Source of the DNA: an uncultured Desulfobacteraceae bacterium
GTDB taxonomy: Bacteria; Desulfobacterota; Desulfobacteria; Desulfobacterales; UBA5852
Reading direction: 5' to 3'
DNA: 64,000 bases
Assembly: GCA_913060875.1 (NCBI GenBank)
Contig: CAJXSL010000001.1
Span: 496,001-560,000, forward strand
Position 1 is the first letter of the stretch. Each line of letters begins with the position of its first letter. Both the position numbers and the translations under genes were made by a program. Positions 63,102-64,000 of the stretch are shown here, piece after piece. Below the pieces are notes generated by a model, which was not told the origin of the DNA, did not search any database, and saw nothing but the letters and a program-made list of their open reading frames with translations.

Positions 63102-63135
63102 AAAACGGGCCAGCGATATTTCGCTGACCCGTTTT
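63102..63135 (-). terminator. terminator of tRNA-Arg, copy 2
   Basis: AAAACGGG...CAGCG pairs with CGCTG...CCCGTTTT around a 6-nt loop. On the minus strand it sits 7 bp after the tRNA CCA end and finishes in TTTT. The same hairpin occurs at 62031-62078. Confidence 0.85.
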
Positions 63136-63141
63136 GATTTC

Positions 63142-63217
63142 TGGTACGCCCGGCAGGATTCGAACCTGCGATCTTCAGCTCCGGAGGCTGACGCCCTATC
63201 CCCTGGGCTACGGGCGC
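63142..63217 (-). tRNA. tRNA-Arg (CCG anticodon)
   Basis: A complete 76-nt cloverleaf on the minus strand. The acceptor stem is GCGCCCG/CGGGCGT, the anticodon loop CTCCGGA gives anticodon CCG, and the T-arm is GCAGG-TTCGAAT-CCTGC. A73 and the CCA tail are encoded. It reads CGG. Its own terminator follows. A degenerate copy of its 3' part lies 1 kb away. Confidence 0.95.
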
Positions 63218-63223
63218 GTAGTC

Positions 63224-63367
63224 AGTGCCCATTCATAAACGGCATCTTTTGGCTCCGAGCGGCGTTTTCGCTCTTTGGAAATCCTCGAAATAGTCCACTA
63301 TTCCTGCGGTTTCCAAATCGCTCAGGCCTTGCTCGAAACCAAAATCCACCATTTCTGGACGGACACT
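63224..63367. repeat. 144-bp long imperfect palindrome, copy 2
   Basis: Same length and ends (AGTGCCCAT...GGACGGACACT) as the copy at 1673-1816. The centre is CTCGAAATAGTCCACTATTCCTG. The left half is complementary to the right half throughout, so the transcript or extruded strand forms a long hairpin. It begins 7 bp upstream of the tRNA-Arg 5' end. Confidence 0.8.
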
Positions 63368-63450
63368 ATTCAAGGCACCTCAAAAATGTCTTTCACGAGG
63401 CAATCTGTCCATTTACGGTAATTCCCTTCCTCTGTCAAGTCCTCACGCTA

Positions 63451-63580
63451 GTTCAGAAAGCCCATTTTTCGATTCATGGCGGCGTTCTCATAATTTTGCG
63501 GTCCTCGACGTAGTTCACTACGCCTGCGGCCTCAAAATCACTGCGGCCTTGCCCTGAACCGAAACCTATGCTTTCTGAAC
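63451..63580. repeat. diverged relative of the 144-bp palindrome
   Basis: It starts GTTCAGAAAG and ends CTTTCTGAAC, with centre CCTCGACGTAGTTCACTACGCCTGCGG. It shares the GGCGGCGTTCTC, TCCTCGA, CTGCGG and GGCCTTGCCC landmarks with the two 144-bp copies but has different ends. This is a second subfamily of the same palindromic element. Confidence 0.65.
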
Positions 63581-63801
63581 AGGCGTGATCCAGGTGATAC
63601 ATTCTATTACACGGCCAGCAGACTTGGAACGCTCCTTTCAACACACGATAATGGAACTTGCACGCCGTATCTTGGACATTTTGCGAAGCCATCAAGAACG
63701 TTTGGATATGCGATTTTGGGATGATCCGTAGAATCGGATCAGGGATGGGTGATTCTTGGTTCAGGGCAAGGCCGATATCGGTGCGAATTGCGAGAAAATG
63801 G

Positions 63802-63829
63802 GTAGGGGCACGGCGCGCCGTGCCCCTAC
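63802..63829. repeat. 28-bp perfect palindrome near folC
   Basis: GTAGGGGCACGGCG and its exact complement, 14-bp arms with no spacer, followed by TTATTTTC on the plus strand. It may act as a terminator for the minus-strand folC gene or be one of the widespread GTAGGGGC...GCCCCTAC intergenic palindromes. Confidence 0.6.
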
Positions 63830-63859
63830 GGTTATTTTCGGTACCTTTGAGCTTGGCGC

Positions 63860-64000
63860 TTATTTCATCAGCCCCATTTTCAACAGCGTCTGCATGGCCT
63901 CGCCCACGACATATAGCGACCCTGCAATGCAGATGACCTGATCGCTCTCCACGATCTGGAGGGCGCGGGCCACGGCGCGGTCCACTGTGGGGACCTCGTC
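63860..64000 (-). CDS. folC: folylpolyglutamate synthase FolC, 3' end only
   Basis: The last 46 codons of a minus-strand gene that continues beyond the window. The C-terminus has DEVPTVDRAVARALQIV, DQVICIAGSLYVVGEA and ends LLKMGLMK. The IAGSLYVVGEA motif is characteristic of the FolC/MurC-ligase C-terminal domain (bifunctional dihydrofolate/folylpolyglutamate synthase). Only the 3' end is visible, so completeness cannot be judged. Confidence 0.8.
   Translation of the reverse strand, partial: DEVPTVDRAVARALQIVESDQVICIAGSLYVVGEAMQTLLKMGLMK

Larger units (their letters stand above)
63218..63859. other. 640-bp repeat-rich intergenic region
   Basis: No gene seen. It holds the 144-bp palindrome (63224-63367), a diverged relative (63451-63580), a small hairpin TGATCCG-N6-CGGATCA near 63720-63739 and the 28-bp palindrome (63802-63829). 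Confidence 0.6.

Noticed and set aside
63474-63936. Short frames on both strands between the tRNA and folC
   Set aside because: They cover palindromic repeats and the folC end in the wrong frame.

Overview
The window looks like a chromosome segment of a high-GC, strictly anaerobic member of the Desulfobacterota (Desulfobacteraceae/Desulfosarcina-like sulfate reducers). The reasons are a HesB/IscA-type gene read through an in-frame UGA, a second in-frame UGA with a clear bacterial SECIS-like hairpin inside a multihaem cytochrome c gene, a tungsten-type aldehyde:ferredoxin oxidoreductase, DUF3786 and EFR1-type proteins, sigma-54 regulators, and branched-chain-amino-acid-type ABC transporters. 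This taxonomic guess is inference. No rRNA, CRISPR array, transposase or phage genes were seen.

Layout. 1-13.4 kb: housekeeping and maintenance genes. These are an L,D-transpeptidase facing a Tat-exported DUF882 protein, a COG2509 flavoprotein, an operon of enoyl-CoA hydratase, a Cys-rich mini-protein, a rhodanese-ferritin fusion, a SagB-like tandem nitroreductase and mutY, then the Sec-containing HesB-like gene, a macrodomain protein, an FmdB-like zinc ribbon, a DUF3786 protein, ndk, a TrmJ-like methyltransferase and a fumarylacetoacetase-fold hydrolase. 13.9-19.1 kb: exported proteins. These are a CARDB-like secreted protein, a small protein, and an undecahaem cytochrome c whose ORF is split by UGA, followed by an exported rhodanese.

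19.5-34.0 kb: one co-directional catabolic locus. A PAS-PAS-sigma-54 activator is followed by three matching ATTGCA-N4-TGCAAT half-palindrome sites, a good -24/-12 promoter, and then binding protein, LivHMGF, iron-type alcohol dehydrogenase, aldehyde:ferredoxin oxidoreductase, and a second complete binding protein plus LivHMGF set. This reads as uptake of an organic substrate and its oxidation from alcohol through aldehyde to acid. 34-41.6 kb: a hydroxyacid dehydrogenase, small secreted proteins, a metallophosphoesterase, a Ser/Thr kinase-universal stress protein fusion and another universal stress protein. 41.7-47.5 kb: a long YeiH-type putative sulfate exporter, with a possible sigma-54 promoter of its own, and a two-component system (haem-motif DUF3365 sensor plus NtrC-type regulator) that may control it. 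47.7-55.7 kb: a radical SAM protein, an Fbp/Pot-like ABC transporter, STAS, ferredoxin-like and cupin proteins. 55.8-58.9 kb: an HD-GYP protein, a Cys-rich protein and a GGDEF protein, suggesting local cyclic-di-GMP control.

59.2-64 kb is the accessory-looking end. An AT-rich three-gene cassette (STAS-like/GHKL ATPase, DUF4325-like STAS protein, two-TM protein) is followed by a decayed tRNA-Arg copy with its own terminator, an EFR1-type flavodoxin-ferredoxin, the intact tRNA-Arg(CCG) with a near-identical terminator, several long palindromic repeats and the 3' end of folC. One of those repeats has a 144-bp sister copy near the left end of the window.

The strongest candidates for something new are the Sec-cytochrome/rhodanese pair and the AT-rich ATPase/STAS/membrane cassette.
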